64,000 nucleotides of DNA from Bacillota bacterium (GCA_023415305.1 JAEZKZ010000050.1:101985-165984), one strand, 5' to 3'. Counted from the first letter of the stretch, positions 43,492 to 53,102 are shown. The notes: generated by a model from the sequence alone, not told the origin. A program made the numbers and translations.

Positions 43492-44394
43492 CTATTTTCT
43501 CCAGATAACAGATGGATCTATACTGGAAATATCTTTTGAGCAGGTACGCGCCATTACCCCTGCAAGTTCTCTGGTAATGTCTTCAATTTTCCCTTTTACT
43601 CCTTCTGCTCCGGCTTCAGTAAGAGACCCCATCAAGGTACGGCCCACCGAAACTGCTGTAGCACCCAGAGCCAGTGCCTTGAATACATCTATGCCATTGG
43701 TGACGCCACAGTCTACAAAAATAGGCATGCTGCCCTTTACAATCCGTGCAATTTTAGGCAGTATCATTAATGGAGGCACGGCATAATCCATAATTCCGTG
43801 ATGATGTGAAACCACAATACCCTTTACCCCTGCCTCCAGGCATTTAAATGTATCCTGTTCACTGAGTACACCCTTTATAATAAAGGGCAGCTTTGTTGCA
43901 TGAATGAAGCTCTTAATTTCCTCTAGAGTTTTACCGGTCATTGGCAGACCCATCACATTGTCGTATGAGCCGCTGTTATTAAACGCATGATCTATATCCA
44001 TCCCGATGGCAAATGCACCGCATTTTTCAGCATGCTCAATCTTTCTGAATATTACATTATTATCAGCATGGGGCTTGATGATTTTTATTGTTTTTGCTCC
44101 CGTTGCTGTTATTGCCTCAAGTTCAGCCTCTTCTCCCATTCCTGTCCACATTACTGTATCAGCCTTAAAGGCACCCCTTGCCATCTCAACCATGCCATTT
44201 GGGTGGCATCCGTCAAGATGTGACAATGCGGCTGTCATAACAGGTGTTGAGAAGGTTTGACCATATAATTCGAGTTTTGTAGATGGTAATACAGAGTCAA
44301 TATGCCGCATTTCAATCAAAAGTGAATCAAAGTACTCTCGAGTAATTTGATTGGAATCCCCGGCTTTATATTTCTGTTGAGCGTTATTACCCAT
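43492..44394 (-). CDS. FMN-dependent alpha-hydroxy-acid dehydrogenase-like protein
   Basis: A 300-residue TIM-barrel flavoprotein of the lactate oxidase/glycolate oxidase superfamily: FIIKGVLSEQDTFKCLEAG, GIVVSHHHGIMDYA and IFVDCGVTNGIDVFKALALG, then AVSVGRTLMGSL for phosphate binding. In typical members the active site reads SNHGGRQ with catalytic His and Arg; here it is SHHHGIM, keeping a His but losing the Arg. It may act on a different substrate. It is also shorter at the N-terminus than usual. AGGAGGG precedes the ATG. Monocistronic. Confidence 0.82.
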   Translation of the reverse strand: MGNNAQQKYKAGDSNQITREYFDSLLIEMRHIDSVLPSTKLELYGQTFSTPVMTAALSHLDGCHPNGMVEMARGAFKADTVMWTGMGEEAELEAITATGAKTIKIIKPHADNNVIFRKIEHAEKCGAFAIGMDIDHAFNNSGSYDNVMGLPMTGKTLEEIKSFIHATKLPFIIKGVLSEQDTFKCLEAGVKGIVVSHHHGIMDYAVPPLMILPKIARIVKGSMPIFVDCGVTNGIDVFKALALGATAVSVGRTLMGSLTEAGAEGVKGKIEDITRELAGVMARTCSKDISSIDPSVIWRK

Positions 44395-44535
44395 TTTTCC
44401 CTCCTGTTATTTTCATTCTAGAAGTAGTTTACTCCTTCAATACACATATTTTCAATCTAAACTTTTTCAAAAATGGCTATAACTGTTTTCGATATTTAAT
44501 ATAGGTCAAAGCCTAATCATATAACTTATTGATTT

Positions 44536-45387
44536 TTACTTGATAGGTATATATATTTCGAAATTCATGTCATGGCTGACCGAAGCTGTATCATACACTT
44601 CAATTGTATCAAGTTCAGCCACTTCATAGCCGGAGTAAGGCAGCCATGCACCATATATATAGTCATATGTTGTTTTCAGCCTGTTCAGGGAACCCTTATG
44701 GGCAAACACAGCATATTTTGATGGGGGAGTATTTTTTGAAAACATTCCCTGCGGTATATTATCTAAACTGCTTACCTCAACACCTGCAACGTAACAGAAC
44801 TGACTTTCCTCCGATAAATCGGGCATATATTCACATAACCCCAACAATTTACAGGGATTTAGAGAGTTATCTATCTCGGCTTTTCTTAAAGCAAAATCCG
44901 TCCACAGACTTTGGATTACACTGCTGCCGGGCTGTACGGTTTCTTTTATACCTACAATCCTGAACTCTCTATTTAGTACTATTATAGGTTCAATAAAAGG
45001 CTCTTGTTGTAAGTTTAACTGTGCTTTTTTGTACGCATTGACCTTTTCATATAAAACCACCTGCCTTGATCGTTCTCTGTACCGGCCGGGTGTTATTCCA
45101 AAAAGTTGAGCAAATGCCCGCGTAAATACCTCCTGAGAATTAAAGCAGTAATCAAAGGCAATGTCTATTATCCGGTTATCAGATATCACTATATCGATTG
45201 CCGACTCACTTAACCTTCTCTTTCTGATATAATCCTTCACTGTTTCTCCTAATATAGCCTGGAATATACGATAAAAATGGGTTGTAGAAAAACCTGACTG
45301 ACTAATTACAGTATGAATATCAATATCATCCTTTAAATGCTGCTCTATAAAATCCAGAGACTTTTGAATATTCTCACAATAATTCAT
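44536..45387 (-). CDS. AraC-family regulator with GyrI-like effector domain
   Basis: A 283-residue regulator: N-terminal AraC double HTH (VISQSGFSTTHFYRIFQAIL, IDIAFDYCFNSQEVFTRAFA) and a C-terminal GyrI-like small-molecule-binding domain (about 125-283). This Rob/SoxS-with-GyrI layout often controls drug or toxin responses. GGGGTGAG lies before the ATG. A separate GyrI-like protein is encoded 104 bp upstream in the same direction, suggesting related ligands. Confidence 0.9.
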   Translation of the reverse strand: MNYCENIQKSLDFIEQHLKDDIDIHTVISQSGFSTTHFYRIFQAILGETVKDYIRKRRLSESAIDIVISDNRIIDIAFDYCFNSQEVFTRAFAQLFGITPGRYRERSRQVVLYEKVNAYKKAQLNLQQEPFIEPIIVLNREFRIVGIKETVQPGSSVIQSLWTDFALRKAEIDNSLNPCKLLGLCEYMPDLSEESQFCYVAGVEVSSLDNIPQGMFSKNTPPSKYAVFAHKGSLNRLKTTYDYIYGAWLPYSGYEVAELDTIEVYDTASVSHDMNFEIYIPIK

Positions 45388-45491
45388 ACAAGCTCACCCC
45401 AAAATAATGACTGGATACACAGTTATAACGCATGGTTTTAAGATAAAATATTTCGGTTATAGTTAAACTTTATTACTTCTTTATTATTACA

Positions 45492-45992
45492 TTATTTTTT
45501 TTCAATTGGAAGCCAAAACTCTGTTATTATGCCCTTCCCCGTGTCAATGCAAGGAGGATACAACTCCATTTCCGGTGCATTTGCGTGGATATACCCTGAG
45601 TTTGGCAACCACTCCCCAAATGCATACATCTCTGCGTCAATTAGGCACATAGGCAATTTGCCTGTATTCTCAAAAACTGCCCACTCACAGGCTGGTACTA
45701 TATATTTTTCCAGATCGCAATCCCTCGGATAGTCCTCACATTCAGTTGCAATAAAGAAATAAAAGCTCCTATTATTCGGATCCTTTTCTACACAGGAAAC
45801 ACCAAAAACAGGGCTGTTTAAAACGGTATTGTTATTATTTCTATAAATTTCTTTTAAGTCATCTATCAACCCATCTTGATTTGATTTTTCCCAAAAATCT
45901 CCGAAGGCTTCATTATCATCTGTACCGGAAATCCAGATTTTGCGTCCTATTATTTTAAATTCCGGTTTTTTCTCTATTCTGACCTTTATCAT
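45492..45992 (-). CDS. GyrI-like effector-binding domain protein
   Basis: A 166-residue stand-alone GyrI-like domain, seen in KPEFKIIGRKIWISGTD at the start, YIVPACEWAVFENTGKLP in the middle and the C-terminal MELYPPC and ITEFWLPI. Such proteins bind cationic or hydrophobic small molecules; some hydrolyse cyclopropanoid toxins. GGGGAG precedes the ATG. Probably transcribed together with the AraC/GyrI regulator that follows. Confidence 0.85.
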   Translation of the reverse strand: MIKVRIEKKPEFKIIGRKIWISGTDDNEAFGDFWEKSNQDGLIDDLKEIYRNNNNTVLNSPVFGVSCVEKDPNNRSFYFFIATECEDYPRDCDLEKYIVPACEWAVFENTGKLPMCLIDAEMYAFGEWLPNSGYIHANAPEMELYPPCIDTGKGIITEFWLPIEKK

Positions 45993-46339
45993 ATAATCAT
46001 CTCCCCTCTTTTGAGTAGAATATGATTATACCTTTATAAAAAAAATATGTTTTGATGTTTTTTACCATTTAGCAGCATAACTTGCGTTGTCCAGCTGGTG
46101 ATGCAAAGGTTATCCCTTTCAGCCTTGACACTATTCAACATGTATCCGATAATAGGATATGCAGGAAATTATTAGAACGAGGTAACAAATATGATACTGA
46201 TACAACCTCTCTGCATTGCTTTTGCTCCATGCATTGTCTGATAAGGGTGGTGCTTGTATGGAGCAGTTAAATTACACCACCTGTATCAAACTTTGCATTT
46301 CTATAATTTATATAACAACTAAATTTAAGGAGCAAAGTT
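45993..46339. other. Gene-free stretch with a possible coding remnant
   Basis: A 347-bp gap between divergent genes. A plus-strand frame at 46082-46270 (62 codons, TTG start, no ribosome site; contains FSLDTIQHVSDNRICRKLLE) reads somewhat like protein and may be a remnant; I do not call it a gene. A GGTGG / CCACC inverted repeat lies near 46248-46282. Promoter elements for the ceramidase-like gene were not clear. Confidence 0.3.
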
Positions 46340-47566
46340 ATGAAAAAACAATTACTATTAGGATTTTCAGAGGTGGATATAACACCTGAGTACAACGTTC
46401 AGACCGTGGGTTTTGGAAAAGAGGACAATTTGTCAAAGGGTGTACTGCACAAACTCCTTGCGCAGATTTCCATATGGCAGTCAGGGGAAGAATTGTGCTG
46501 CATTGTGGCAATAGACCATATTGGCTTTATGTACTCCGACTCAAATGTGTTACGGGATGAAATAGGAATCAGGCTTGGCATAAAGAGAGAAAAGGTTATG
46601 CTCTGTTTCAGCCATACCCACAGTGCACCTAATATAAGCCTTGAGCCGGAATATTTCCGCTTTCTGCGAGAACAAGTCCTTGTTGGAGTCAGTGAAGCCG
46701 AGAAAACATTGGCACCTGTTAAGGCTGCTTGGGGAGTGACTGAGGCGGATATTGGAATTAATAGAAGAAATGCTTCAGGTGTACTGGATAAACGTATAAA
46801 TATTCTAAAAATAACTGATGCGCAAACCCAAAAGCTCCGTCTTTTACTTTTAAGGGTTACTGCCCATGCCAATGTTCTCCTTGAAGATAATTATATGATA
46901 TCCTCAGATTTCATTGGAGTTACCAGAAATTCGCTTCAAGAGCGTTATGGCTGTAGGGTAATGTTTACACAAGGTGCTTCAGGAAATGTAAAACCGCGGT
47001 ACGATGGTTCAGTGGAAGCTTTGGATAAGATGTCTCAGGCCGTTTTGGAAGCGATAGATCCATGTATTGACAGACTTCGTCCCGAGGACGTGAGAAGTTT
47101 TTCCATGCTCTCACAAAAGGAAACTTTTTATGCAGATGTTCCTTCCCCTGAGCGGGCGAGGAAAATAGCTGAAGAAGCCATGCTTGTGAATCAAATTGAC
47201 GGTTCGGCCTGGCTCGAAGAAGTCGCACGTTTACATAAGCAGAGTATACACCGGCAAAGCGCTGAAATTGAGCTACAGTTTTTTAAGCTTAATAACGGAT
47301 GCTTTTGCGGAGTTCCCTGTGAAATCATGTGTGAGCTGGCTGTAGATGTGGTAAAGGCTTGCAACAGCGAGCTAATATCCTTCGGAGGCTATACTAACGG
47401 CTGTGACGGTTACCTTCCCGGTGCACAGGAATACGACAAAGGTGGATATGAGGTTTTGCATTCCTACCTCATTTATTACATTTATCACGGTAGAGTTATG
47501 CCTTTGAACAGAGACACAGCCGACAGATTGGTCAGGCTTGTAGCTGAGGGTGTGAAGAAACTGTAG
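46340..47566 (+). CDS. Neutral/alkaline ceramidase-like amidohydrolase
   Basis: A 408-residue protein matching the N-terminal catalytic domain of neutral/alkaline non-lysosomal ceramidases: GFSEVDITPEYN at the start, CFSHTHSAPNISLEPEYF with the zinc-binding HTH, and MFTQGASGNVKPRYDG with the active-site Ser region. It lacks a signal peptide and the C-terminal domain of secreted ceramidases (about 650+ residues), so it probably acts in the cytoplasm on another amide or ester. AAGGAG precedes the ATG. Confidence 0.85.
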   Translation: MKKQLLLGFSEVDITPEYNVQTVGFGKEDNLSKGVLHKLLAQISIWQSGEELCCIVAIDHIGFMYSDSNVLRDEIGIRLGIKREKVMLCFSHTHSAPNISLEPEYFRFLREQVLVGVSEAEKTLAPVKAAWGVTEADIGINRRNASGVLDKRINILKITDAQTQKLRLLLLRVTAHANVLLEDNYMISSDFIGVTRNSLQERYGCRVMFTQGASGNVKPRYDGSVEALDKMSQAVLEAIDPCIDRLRPEDVRSFSMLSQKETFYADVPSPERARKIAEEAMLVNQIDGSAWLEEVARLHKQSIHRQSAEIELQFFKLNNGCFCGVPCEIMCELAVDVVKACNSELISFGGYTNGCDGYLPGAQEYDKGGYEVLHSYLIYYIYHGRVMPLNRDTADRLVRLVAEGVKKL

Positions 47567-47575
47567 TATCGTTTA

Positions 47576-47610
47576 CAGTAATGAAGGCCGGACTCCGGCC
47601 TTCATTACTG
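47576..47610. terminator. Palindromic terminator between convergent genes
   Basis: Near-perfect palindrome with 17-bp arms (47576-47592, 47594-47610), GC-rich at the centre, directly between two convergent stops. Confidence 0.75.
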
Positions 47611-47625
47611 ATTAAAGCAAAATGG

Positions 47626-48387
47626 TTAATAATTCTTCCGGGAATATACCATTAGTTGTAATTCTTTGTAAGAAGCGTCCTTGCCGTAATAATCCGAAAA
47701 TGAACGCACTATCCTCATGTCTCTCTGCTGAAGAATTACCTCCAGTTCGCTTAAGGAATACAGACGTGTTGATGAAAAGGGCTCTATAGAGTCAGGTCTC
47801 TTCACTATTTCTCCAAAAGTAATGGTCCAATCTCCAAACAACATTCTCCGATTTTGTTTGTCCCAATCAAATGATGGAAGTGATAGTGTCGTAGTGCCAA
47901 TATCCCAATAACGCTTAGGAAAAAAATGCTCTGCATGTTCTGCATTACATATATCCATAAAATGCTTCCCTCCGGGTTTAAGCGCATTGGCAATTACATC
48001 GAATATCTTCAAGTTCTCTTCTTCATTTTCCAGATAGCCTATGGCACCATCAGCCAGATTGAGTACTACATCAAATTCACTTTTAAAAGATAAATTTCTG
48101 ATATCCGATAAAATAAAATCAACCGATAAGGAAGCTGATTTTGCCTCTTTAATTGCATCATCTATAAAATCTTTTGTAATATCCACTCCGACAACTGAAA
48201 ATCCTCTTCGGGCAAAGGCCAGCGAATGTCTGCCAAAACCGCAAGCCAAATCAAGAACCCGTTCTTTTCCAGTAAGCTCAAGTGCCTTTATTATAAAGTC
48301 CACCTGATTTTCAGTATCTTCAACCCAGGATTGCTCCTTAATATCCAGTGACCAATACTTATACCATTCAGGATTAATATTTCCCAT
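47626..48387 (-). CDS. Class I SAM-dependent methyltransferase
   Basis: A 253-residue Rossmann methyltransferase: VLDLACGFGRHSLAFARRGF is motif I, VVGVDITKDFIDDA motif II, and FDVVLNLADGAIGYLENEEE motif IV. C-terminal half is typical of small-molecule methyltransferases. GGAGGG lies seven bases before the ATG at 48387. The substrate is unknown. Monocistronic, ending at the palindromic terminator. Confidence 0.9.
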   Translation of the reverse strand: MGNINPEWYKYWSLDIKEQSWVEDTENQVDFIIKALELTGKERVLDLACGFGRHSLAFARRGFSVVGVDITKDFIDDAIKEAKSASLSVDFILSDIRNLSFKSEFDVVLNLADGAIGYLENEEENLKIFDVIANALKPGGKHFMDICNAEHAEHFFPKRYWDIGTTTLSLPSFDWDKQNRRMLFGDWTITFGEIVKRPDSIEPFSSTRLYSLSELEVILQQRDMRIVRSFSDYYGKDASYKELQLMVYSRKNY

Positions 48388-49055
48388 GCCGAATCCCTCC
48401 AATTACATGTATTCTACTCTGTTTAAATTAACTTCTGGTATATGTAAAACCAATAATATAAAAAGTTTTATAATATATTAATAATAATAATTTAACCTTT
48501 AACTTTTGTAAAATATGGAGAATACCAGTAACAGAGTTTGTAATACCAGATGTAAGTATCGTTATCCGGTATTACGGAAATCCTTAAGAAATTGGCTTTT
48601 TTCTTGTATATCCGGAGTTTTCAGTCTATAATAGAGTTAATAGGATAAGTGAATTTTTTCAAAAATAACCAACTTTTTATTATACCCATGTTTTTTTGTT
48701 TATGTCAAACCTCTCGATTCTTCTCCGCACCGATTATACTAGAATATCACACCTTTAAACCATTAATCAGCTGGGATTTCAGCCTTTCATGCTCTTTTGA
48801 ATTAAATCTGCCCTGTCATACCTTCCTCTTTTTCTATTAACATTCAATTGAAGGTATAGTGGTGGAACTCTTATCTTATAACCCGCCATATTACCGTTTT
48901 AAGATTTGCTTTTGCAAACGGTCCGCAGTCACAGGTTCAGGATTATCAAGACAGCTTGGCGGGTCTGATGCCATTTCTATTCTTGCATGTAAAAATTGAT
49001 TATGGTTACGGTTTTTCAATTGAGCAATAATCATCCGCAACCACTTCAGTAATAA
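48388..49055. other. Long gap with decayed coding sequence
   Basis: No intact gene. Between about 48860 and 49034 the plus strand has an open frame reading RFAFANGPQSQVQDYQDSLA and ending IDYGYGFSIEQ, and another frame also reads in a coding-like way for about 46 codons. Neither has a start with a ribosome site. This may be debris of the gene whose 3' part follows at 49056, or of another gene. Confidence 0.35.
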
Positions 49056-49856
49056 TATTCTCAGGATTCAAGCTTAAAAAAGAAATTCCCGACGACCGAA
49101 AACGCTGTTAATCGAGCATTATCTCTGGGATTGGCAGCAGAAAGCGACATCTTAAGTAAAGCTGTTTCTTTCATGTCAGGCATGATTAACGGAGTTGAAT
49201 CATGGTCAGACATGGTAGAGAAATTTAATGAATGGCCAATTACTACAAAAATGATAACTGCCTCTGTTTTATCCCGAGTAAATAGATTTCATCCGGCTTT
49301 GGACAATGTTTGGGAACTATGGGCTAAGATTACCGAGTCAGCTTTTGAGAATGGCGGACATAATCTTTATAGAGAGTTAAAAGCTTTTAAGGAGGTTACC
49401 GGCATAATATCTACAAAAAGAGATTCAAAGCTAAACAAGTTATACCCTTTAGCTCTTTTATCTGCCACCAAAAATAATTTGTCTCCCGAGACTGAAAAAG
49501 CTTATTTGCAATGGATATGGGATAATAATGAAGGCATTTACTATTTAACGTGGTTTAGTTTGAATATATTTCCCGAAATAACCTCAAAAGCGTTTCCCTT
49601 TTGGTTAAAAGCTATTGATATTTTTTCTGATTTCATCTATGGAAAGACATTAGCTAAGGATTCTGTCAATTATCTTTGGAGTTTGAGAGGTAAGGACGGC
49701 TTATGGGATTTCGTGAATAATTCAAAGTCTGCCGGCTATGCCAGAACATCCTGCGGGTGGCAGCTATCCGAAGATTGGAGAAATCCAATAAATAGACAAT
49801 TAGATTGCACACTTCGGATTTTACTGCTGCTAAAGAAACACCCGGAGCAGGGATAG
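49056..49856 (+). pseudogene. 5'-truncated hypothetical gene, prenyltransferase/squalene-cyclase-repeat-like
   Basis: An open frame begins right after a stop at 49053-49055 and reads SLKKKFPTTENAVNRALSLG onward in a coding-like way, well before the first usable start (TTG at 49131, no ribosome site). The C-terminal part (YLWSLRGKDGLWDF, LSEDWRNPINRQLDCTLRIL) resembles clostridial proteins with terpenoid-cyclase-like repeats. The front is missing, so I treat it as a truncated gene; a shortened functional protein from 49131 (241 residues) cannot be excluded. Confidence 0.5.
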
Positions 49857-49877
49857 TCTACGTTGATTAAATCTCCA

Positions 49878-50687
49878 TCATTTACTTGCAGTAATAAAAA
49901 TTTTCGAACATGCATCGGGAATACCTTCTGACATTCTGGCTATTTCCAAAATAGCATTCCTTCGATCCTCGATCTCCCATGCCTCATCGAAATCCGGAGC
50001 CATCCAGCCGGCACCTATGACTCCATGTAAAGCGACAAAATTTAAGTTTGCTGTAATTACTTCCTGCTTAAGCTCTTCAGATAGATGGAAATATGCATTA
50101 TCAAGCGCACCCTCACAATACTTATACCGGTATCCGCTATGTACTTCACTTTTCAACTTCTCAATAAATTCTTTATTGTATATCAGACCGGTACTTATTC
50201 CGTAAAACATTGTAGCATATCTGCCGATGGAATATGCAGCCATTATTCCGTTGGGTTTCAATACTCTCCTGGCTTCACTTAAAGCCCTTATTCGATCACC
50301 TTTATCCGGTAAATGATATAATGGACCACTAAGGAAAACTGCATCAAAACTGTTATCAGCATAGGGTAGATCCAGCGCATCACCGACCACAAAATTATCA
50401 ATATCTTTAAAGTCTTCAGTGATTGCACGTTCTTTTGCTTGCTCAATGTGTCGCGGTACAAGATCCAACAGATGTATATCGTACCCTAATTTTGCGAGGA
50501 AGAAGGCATAGTCACCGGCTGCTCCGCCAATATCACATATTTTAGCCGGTGCTTTTGGTAAGTACCGCACAAGTAATTCCGTCATATGCGCAAATTCCAG
50601 TTTCCCATAGGTTGTTTTTAGTCTGTCTTTTTCATTAGTATTACAATAAAAATCAATAACTGCTTTTGCTCTTTCGTCTGAACTCAT
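49878..50687 (-). CDS. Class I SAM-dependent methyltransferase
   Basis: A 269-residue methyltransferase: ICDIGGAAGDYAFFLAKLGY is motif I, DIHLLDLVPRHIEQA motif II, and FDAVFLSGPLYHLPDKGDR motif IV, followed by RVLKPNGIMAAYSIGRY. I start at 50687, where the sequence matches the family (MSSDERAKAVIDFY), with AAAGGCGG upstream. A small ORF with a perfect ribosome site overlaps its start and may couple translation. Substrate unknown. Confidence 0.9.
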   Translation of the reverse strand: MSSDERAKAVIDFYCNTNEKDRLKTTYGKLEFAHMTELLVRYLPKAPAKICDIGGAAGDYAFFLAKLGYDIHLLDLVPRHIEQAKERAITEDFKDIDNFVVGDALDLPYADNSFDAVFLSGPLYHLPDKGDRIRALSEARRVLKPNGIMAAYSIGRYATMFYGISTGLIYNKEFIEKLKSEVHSGYRYKYCEGALDNAYFHLSEELKQEVITANLNFVALHGVIGAGWMAPDFDEAWEIEDRRNAILEIARMSEGIPDACSKIFITASK

Positions 50688-50772
50688 AAAGAGGCCGCCT
50701 TTCATTGTTTATTTTTGACTTGTATTGTTGATCCTCAATACTTTGTTGGGGCTGCTCTGATTGGTTTGACAT
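50653..50772 (-). CDS. Small ORF (39 aa) overlapping the methyltransferase start
   Basis: Starts with ATG at 50772 behind a perfect AAAGGAGGTGG, and encodes a Gln/Ser-rich, positively charged peptide (MSNQSEQPQQSIEDQQ at the front) that ends 35 bases inside the methyltransferase gene in another frame. It has no known family. The strong ribosome site suggests real translation, as a leader that couples to the methyltransferase or as a small protein. A frameshifted N-terminus of the methyltransferase is less likely. Confidence 0.5.
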   Translation of the reverse strand: MSNQSEQPQQSIEDQQYKSKINNERRPLYEFRRKSKSSY

Positions 50773-50894
50773 GAAAGACCACCTCCTTTAAAAAATATAT
50801 TATATAAACTACATTTTCTCATTTATATTATAAATAGTCAATTTTTGTATATTGTGTTAAATTGTCGGCAGAATATTAGGTTAGCATTATTGGG

Positions 50895-51149
50895 TTATTC
50901 AATCATCAAAATTATGTTTTTTAGCTCCTCACATGCTTTAGCTTCATAGTTCTGCGCTTCTCGAATCAGCGAGGCAATCTTCTCTCTATTCTCCTTTTCA
51001 GTAAGTTTGTTCAGCACTTCTTCGCCTCCAAAGCCTCCCAGTACATTTTCCATTTCTGTCACACAATCAGCTGCTGCATATGAACGTCCTTCACCAACCA
51101 TTGTTGCCGCATCACCAAAACACATCATATGCTCTAAAATAATCCACAT
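50895..51149 (-). CDS. Small hypothetical protein
   Basis: An 84-residue, mostly helical acidic protein; the C-terminal half (EEVLNKLTEKENREKIASLI then AQNYEAKACEELKNIIL) is a predicted amphipathic coiled coil. I do not recognise a family. GGGGGGCAG lies close to the ATG, supporting translation. Stands alone. Confidence 0.65.
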   Translation of the reverse strand: MWIILEHMMCFGDAATMVGEGRSYAAADCVTEMENVLGGFGGEEVLNKLTEKENREKIASLIREAQNYEAKACEELKNIILMIE

Positions 51150-51286
51150 TCTGCCCCCCTTTCATAAATTTCTTCCGGAAGTAATTTTATTGTACAATAT
51201 GGATTTATTTACTACTCGACGTTTTTGACAATAACTGTCTTCTTGTCAATTGCCATTATTCTGCCAATAGTAAGTATAAAAACTCC

Positions 51287-51904
51287 TCATACTTTCTTAT
51301 ACAACATTCTAATACTGAAATAAGTAAGCAAAAGCCCAACGGCAATATTCAGGACTTGGATAATATTTGAAGGTAAAAATGTCTTAGTCAGACTGCCCAA
51401 AAAAGCTATCATTGTTAAGAATAATAATGTTGATAAAACCGCCCCAAAGCCGAAAAAACAAATATCTTTTCCTTCTATATCTTCTTCGGAAATTCTCGTT
51501 GAGAATACTCCTGCCCAAAATAATATTGTAAGAGGATTTGAGGCAGTCATTATCAGTGCTCTAAAAAAGACGCTATTAGAACCTGATAGGTCTATCAGGC
51601 TTAGAGCTGGTATAAATCTAACATTAAAAGCTCCTAAGACAGTACTTACTCCGAAAATAAACAGTATTGAAGCCCCCAATATTTTAAGAACAATTCTGGT
51701 ATTTTCTCTTTCAATAAGAGAAGCTATACCAAAAATAGCTGCAAGGATGTACAGTCCATCAATAAATGCAACACCTATAACCCCTAAAATTGCATACCGG
51801 AAACCTTTTAATGACGCCATTTGGAATATAAAAATGCAAAGAGGACCAACAGCAAGTTGCAACAACATTCCGAATCTTAAGCCTTTATATATCTTAAGCA
51901 CCAT
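51287..51904 (-). CDS. LysE/RhtB-family amino acid exporter
   Basis: A 205-residue, six-helix membrane protein. GLRFGMLLQLAVGPLCIFIF is the family N-terminus with the conserved GP, and NPLTILFWAGVFS the second signature. It exports amino acids or related metabolites. The ATG directly abuts the Lrp stop, with AAAGGAGG inside the Lrp gene, so the two are translated as a unit. This LysE-Lrp pairing suggests export controlled by amino-acid level. Confidence 0.9.
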   Translation of the reverse strand: MVLKIYKGLRFGMLLQLAVGPLCIFIFQMASLKGFRYAILGVIGVAFIDGLYILAAIFGIASLIERENTRIVLKILGASILFIFGVSTVLGAFNVRFIPALSLIDLSGSNSVFFRALIMTASNPLTILFWAGVFSTRISEEDIEGKDICFFGFGAVLSTLLFLTMIAFLGSLTKTFLPSNIIQVLNIAVGLLLTYFSIRMLYKKV

Positions 51905-52345
51905 TTAAATATTAATATCCTCCTTTAATGTTGAAAGGGAGATGATAGTATTTGAATTAAGTACACCCTTTATCTTCTTTAATGTATCAGATAAAAAGTA
52001 TTCTAAAGCCTTTGTATCTTCTACAAGTACCTTTAACAAGTAATCATATTCTCCGGCTATATGATGACATTCCAATACACTGTTATATTGGACTATGGCT
52101 TTTCTAAAACTTTGAATATTTTCAGTTCTATCAATGTTTATACAAATAAAGGCCAAAAGCTTATAATTCAGTTTCTCTCTATTTATTTTTATAGTGAATT
52201 TCTCGATAATCCCTGTTTCCTGCATTTTTCTTATTCTTTCAGCTACAGCCGGGACCGACAGATTTACTTTTTTGCTTATTTCAGAAGTCGACACCCTGCT
52301 GTTTTCTTTTAAGACGTTGATTATACTTATATCAATCGAATCCAC
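51905..52345 (-). CDS. Lrp/AsnC-family transcriptional regulator
   Basis: A 146-residue Lrp protein: N-terminal HTH (DISIINVLKENSRVSTSEIS, LSVPAVAERIRKMQETGII) and a C-terminal RAM domain (VLECHHIAGEYDYLLKVLVE) that binds amino acids. I prefer the GTG at 52345, five bases after AGGTGG; a GTG three codons earlier overlaps that site. It likely controls the exporter gene that follows. Confidence 0.92.
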   Translation of the reverse strand: MDSIDISIINVLKENSRVSTSEISKKVNLSVPAVAERIRKMQETGIIEKFTIKINREKLNYKLLAFICINIDRTENIQSFRKAIVQYNSVLECHHIAGEYDYLLKVLVEDTKALEYFLSDTLKKIKGVLNSNTIISLSTLKEDINI

Positions 52346-52513
52346 AGCAACCACCTACATTTACATTTTAATACAATTCTACTTTACCCATATAAATAAG
52401 TAAATGATTTTAGAAATACCAGTAAAATTTAATGTATTCTGCAAGAAAACCTTAAATCTTAAACTTTAATACCTTCTCCTAACATGATACCTATAAAATT
52501 TATATTTACCACA

Positions 52514-52552
52514 GAAAAAGAGCTGCGCACTTATTAATAAATGCTGCAGCCC
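52514..52552 (-). terminator. Intrinsic terminator of the acetyltransferase gene
   Basis: Stem of GCTGC / GCAGC with TTATTAATAA at its tip, then five T on the minus strand; 50 bp after the GNAT stop. Confidence 0.7.
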
Positions 52553-52601
52553 TACATTTTATTATATTTAGTTAGATCAACAAACAATACTCATTATCAG
52601 T

Positions 52602-53102
52602 TTACTTAATAGTACAGGAATATAAAGCAGTGTCATACTTCTCCAGAAAGGTTTTCTCTTTTATACATATAAATCCTTGCTTCTCATAAACCAACCTTAA
52701 TTTCTGCCTATGCTGGTTACAATTAAGGCGAATTATATCAATACCTTTATTGATAGCGAATTTTTTTGCAAAATCAATTAACTCTTTAGAAAATCCTTGT
52801 CCGGCAAATTTACGCTTAACAGCGAGTTTATGCAAATATAGAGATGTACCTTTTTGAATTTCAGGCCAATAAGTGGGATCATAATCAGTTAAAGCCATAC
52901 ATGCAGCAGGTTGTCCATTTCGATATGCTATATAAAAGTTATCTATTTTATAGGCCATTGATAGCACAGTCCACTTCACATTTGACTCATTCCATTGGTT
53001 TTGGAGTCCACATACTGCCATCCAGTCTACTACATCCAATAAAATTTCTTCTATAACAGGTATATCACCTACATTAGCTTGACTAATTTCAGTTTCGTTC
53101 AT
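52602..53102 (-). CDS. GNAT-family N-acetyltransferase
   Basis: A 166-residue acetyltransferase. LYLHKLAVKRKFAGQGFSKE is the acetyl-CoA-binding strand-loop with the R/Q-x-x-G-x-G/A motif, and IIRLNCNQHRQKLRLVYEKQ leads into the C-terminal GFICIKEKTF. AGAGGTTAG precedes the ATG. The acceptor substrate is unknown. Monocistronic. Confidence 0.9.
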   Translation of the reverse strand: MNETEISQANVGDIPVIEEILLDVVDWMAVCGLQNQWNESNVKWTVLSMAYKIDNFYIAYRNGQPAACMALTDYDPTYWPEIQKGTSLYLHKLAVKRKFAGQGFSKELIDFAKKFAINKGIDIIRLNCNQHRQKLRLVYEKQGFICIKEKTFLEKYDTALYSCTIK

